Source: Candidatus Omnitrophota bacterium
GTDB taxonomy: Bacteria > Omnitrophota > Koll11 > Aquiviventales > Aquiviventaceae
Direction: 5' to 3'
Length of the DNA stretch: 6,611 nt
Assembly (NCBI GenBank): GCA_016196415.1
Contig: JACPXS010000033.1
Span: 1 to 6,611 of the forward strand
Shown here: piece after piece, positions 5,707 through 6,611 of the stretch
Layout: the number at the start of each line of letters is the position of its first letter
Numbering within the stretch: the stretch's first letter is position 1
The notes under the pieces: generated by a model
The model's input: the letters and a program-made list of their open reading frames with translations, nothing else
The model's database searches: none
Told to the model about the DNA's origin: nothing
Made by a program: the position numbers and the translations under genes

Positions 5707-6611
5707 CGATCCAATTCTCCGCCGATCATATTCACGGAACCAAACGTTGGAACCAGATCGGCCAGCAGATCCCCGATGATCAGCTCAGGCAGCGCGGCCA
5801 TGATCGTAAAGCACGGCGGACGGACGCGCACGCGGTAGGGCCGGTCGCCGCCGTCACTGACCACGTAGAACCCGAGCTCTCCGTTGGCCCCTTCGACCGC
5901 GCTATAGTATTCCCCTTGCGGCGGCCGGATCCCGTGGCCCAGCATGATGAGCTTGAAGTGATTCATCAGCCCTTCGATGTTGCCGTACGTGTCCTCTTTC
6001 GCCGGCAGCACGGCTCGTCGCTCATCCGCGTTGACCGTGTCGTGATAGCCGCGGGTGGAGCCCTGCAAGGTCGGGTCCAGCTGCACCCGAACCTGCTTGA
6101 ACCCGGCCACGCGGCCCATCTTCGCCTCGTCGACCATGAGATCGGCCGGCAGGACGCGGCCCTCGTCGTCGACGTTAAGCGGGCCGCGAGGAATCTGCGC
6201 CAGCGCCTGCTCGATCAGACGCATGCTCTGTTCCATTTCCTCCATCCGAACGAGATAGCGATCGTAGTTATCCCCGTGCTCGCCGGTGGGGATATCGAAC
6301 GCCAGCCGGTCGTAGACGAAGTAGGGGTTCGCCTTGCGGGTATCGAGCGCCACGCCGGTCGCTCGCAGAAACGGCCCGGTGATGGCGTAGCTGATCGCCC
6401 GTTCTTTGGAGATGACGCCAGTCTCCTGCATGCGGTCCACGAAGATCCGATTCCTCGTGAGGAGCCGATCGCATTCCAACAGCACCCCGCGCACCTCCTG
6501 GAGCGCCTTGCGGGTCCACGCCTCAAAGCCGTCAGGCAGATCCGCCTTGACCCCGCCAACGCGGCCATACGAAATCGTCAGGCGAGCGCCGGTCACCGAC
6601 TCGATGAGCTC
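5703..6611 (-). CDS. nuoD: NADH-quinone oxidoreductase subunit D (NuoD), C-terminal 302 residues
   Basis: NiFe-hydrogenase-like 49-kDa subunit that, with subunit B, forms the quinone reduction site next to cluster N2. The gene enters from the right edge in frame; the visible part starts ELIESVTGARLTISYGRVGG. Family landmarks (numbered from the first visible residue): GPFLRATGVALDTRKANPYF (79-98), GEHGDNYDRYLVRMEEMEQS (110-129), IPRGPLNVDD (140-149), NIEGLMNHFKLIMLGHGIRP (211-230), VEGANGELGFYVVSDGGDRP (239-258) and the C-terminal GSVNMIGGELDR (291-302), which matches the usual GE-x-DR end. Odd: about 45 residues (156-201, positions about 6146-6009) stand between VLPA and VLPAKEDTYG, where most homologues I recall go directly from the first to the second. 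The N-terminal 100-150 residues, with the His of the quinone-site loop, are outside the window, so a nuoCD fusion cannot be excluded. The frame ends in TAA, 42 bases before nuoEF. Confidence 0.97.
   Translation of the reverse strand, partial: ELIESVTGARLTISYGRVGGVKADLPDGFEAWTRKALQEVRGVLLECDRLLTRNRIFVDRMQETGVISKERAISYAITGPFLRATGVALDTRKANPYFVYDRLAFDIPTGEHGDNYDRYLVRMEEMEQSMRLIEQALAQIPRGPLNVDDEGRVLPADLMVDEAKMGRVAGFKQVRVQLDPTLQGSTRGYHDTVNADERRAVLPAKEDTYGNIEGLMNHFKLIMLGHGIRPPQGEYYSAVEGANGELGFYVVSDGGDRPYRVRVRPPCFTIMAALPELIIGDLLADLVPTFGSVNMIGGELDR

Overview
The window is a bacterial respiratory complex I (NADH:quinone oxidoreductase, nuo) operon segment. Every convincing gene is on the minus strand, so transcription runs from the right edge to the left. 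In transcription order: nuoD (N-terminus off the window, 6611-5703), a fused nuoE-nuoF gene (5660-3846), a small two-helix membrane protein of unknown function (3856-3599), a compact nuoG (3596-1947), nuoH (1943-1017), a low-GC inverted-repeat element (1016-891), and nuoI (882-220). The last 219 bases hold no convincing gene but contain a strong imperfect palindrome (11-115).

The genes work together. The NuoE and NuoF domains bind NADH and FMN and carry the first Fe-S centres. NuoG carries further clusters. NuoI takes electrons through two 4Fe-4S clusters to the NuoD/NuoH interface where quinone is reduced. NuoH anchors this arm in the membrane. The antiporter-like genes nuoJKLMN are not in the window, and nuoJ does not follow nuoI within the 219 bases that remain. 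Gene spacing is tight: a 10-11 base overlap at nuoF/small ORF, 2 bases before nuoG, and 3 bases between nuoG and nuoH. The exception is the 134-base gap holding the repeat between nuoH and nuoI.

The organism is a GC-rich bacterium, probably uncultured. The nuoE-nuoF fusion, the roughly 550-residue NuoG, and the A-rich heptad palindromes resemble genomes of deep-branching environmental phyla (Omnitrophota, NC10 or similar). That placement is a weak inference from memory; nothing in the window fixes the taxonomy.

The most notable points are: (1) NuoH appears to lack, in frame, about 40 conserved residues around the first cytoplasmic loop; (2) a 126-bp palindrome built of 7-base units lies exactly between the nuoH stop and nuoI and may mask the nuoI ribosome binding site; (3) an unrecognised small membrane protein sits inside the operon; (4) NuoD carries an extra segment of about 45 residues. 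I found no defence system, mobile-element gene, tRNA, rRNA or CRISPR array.
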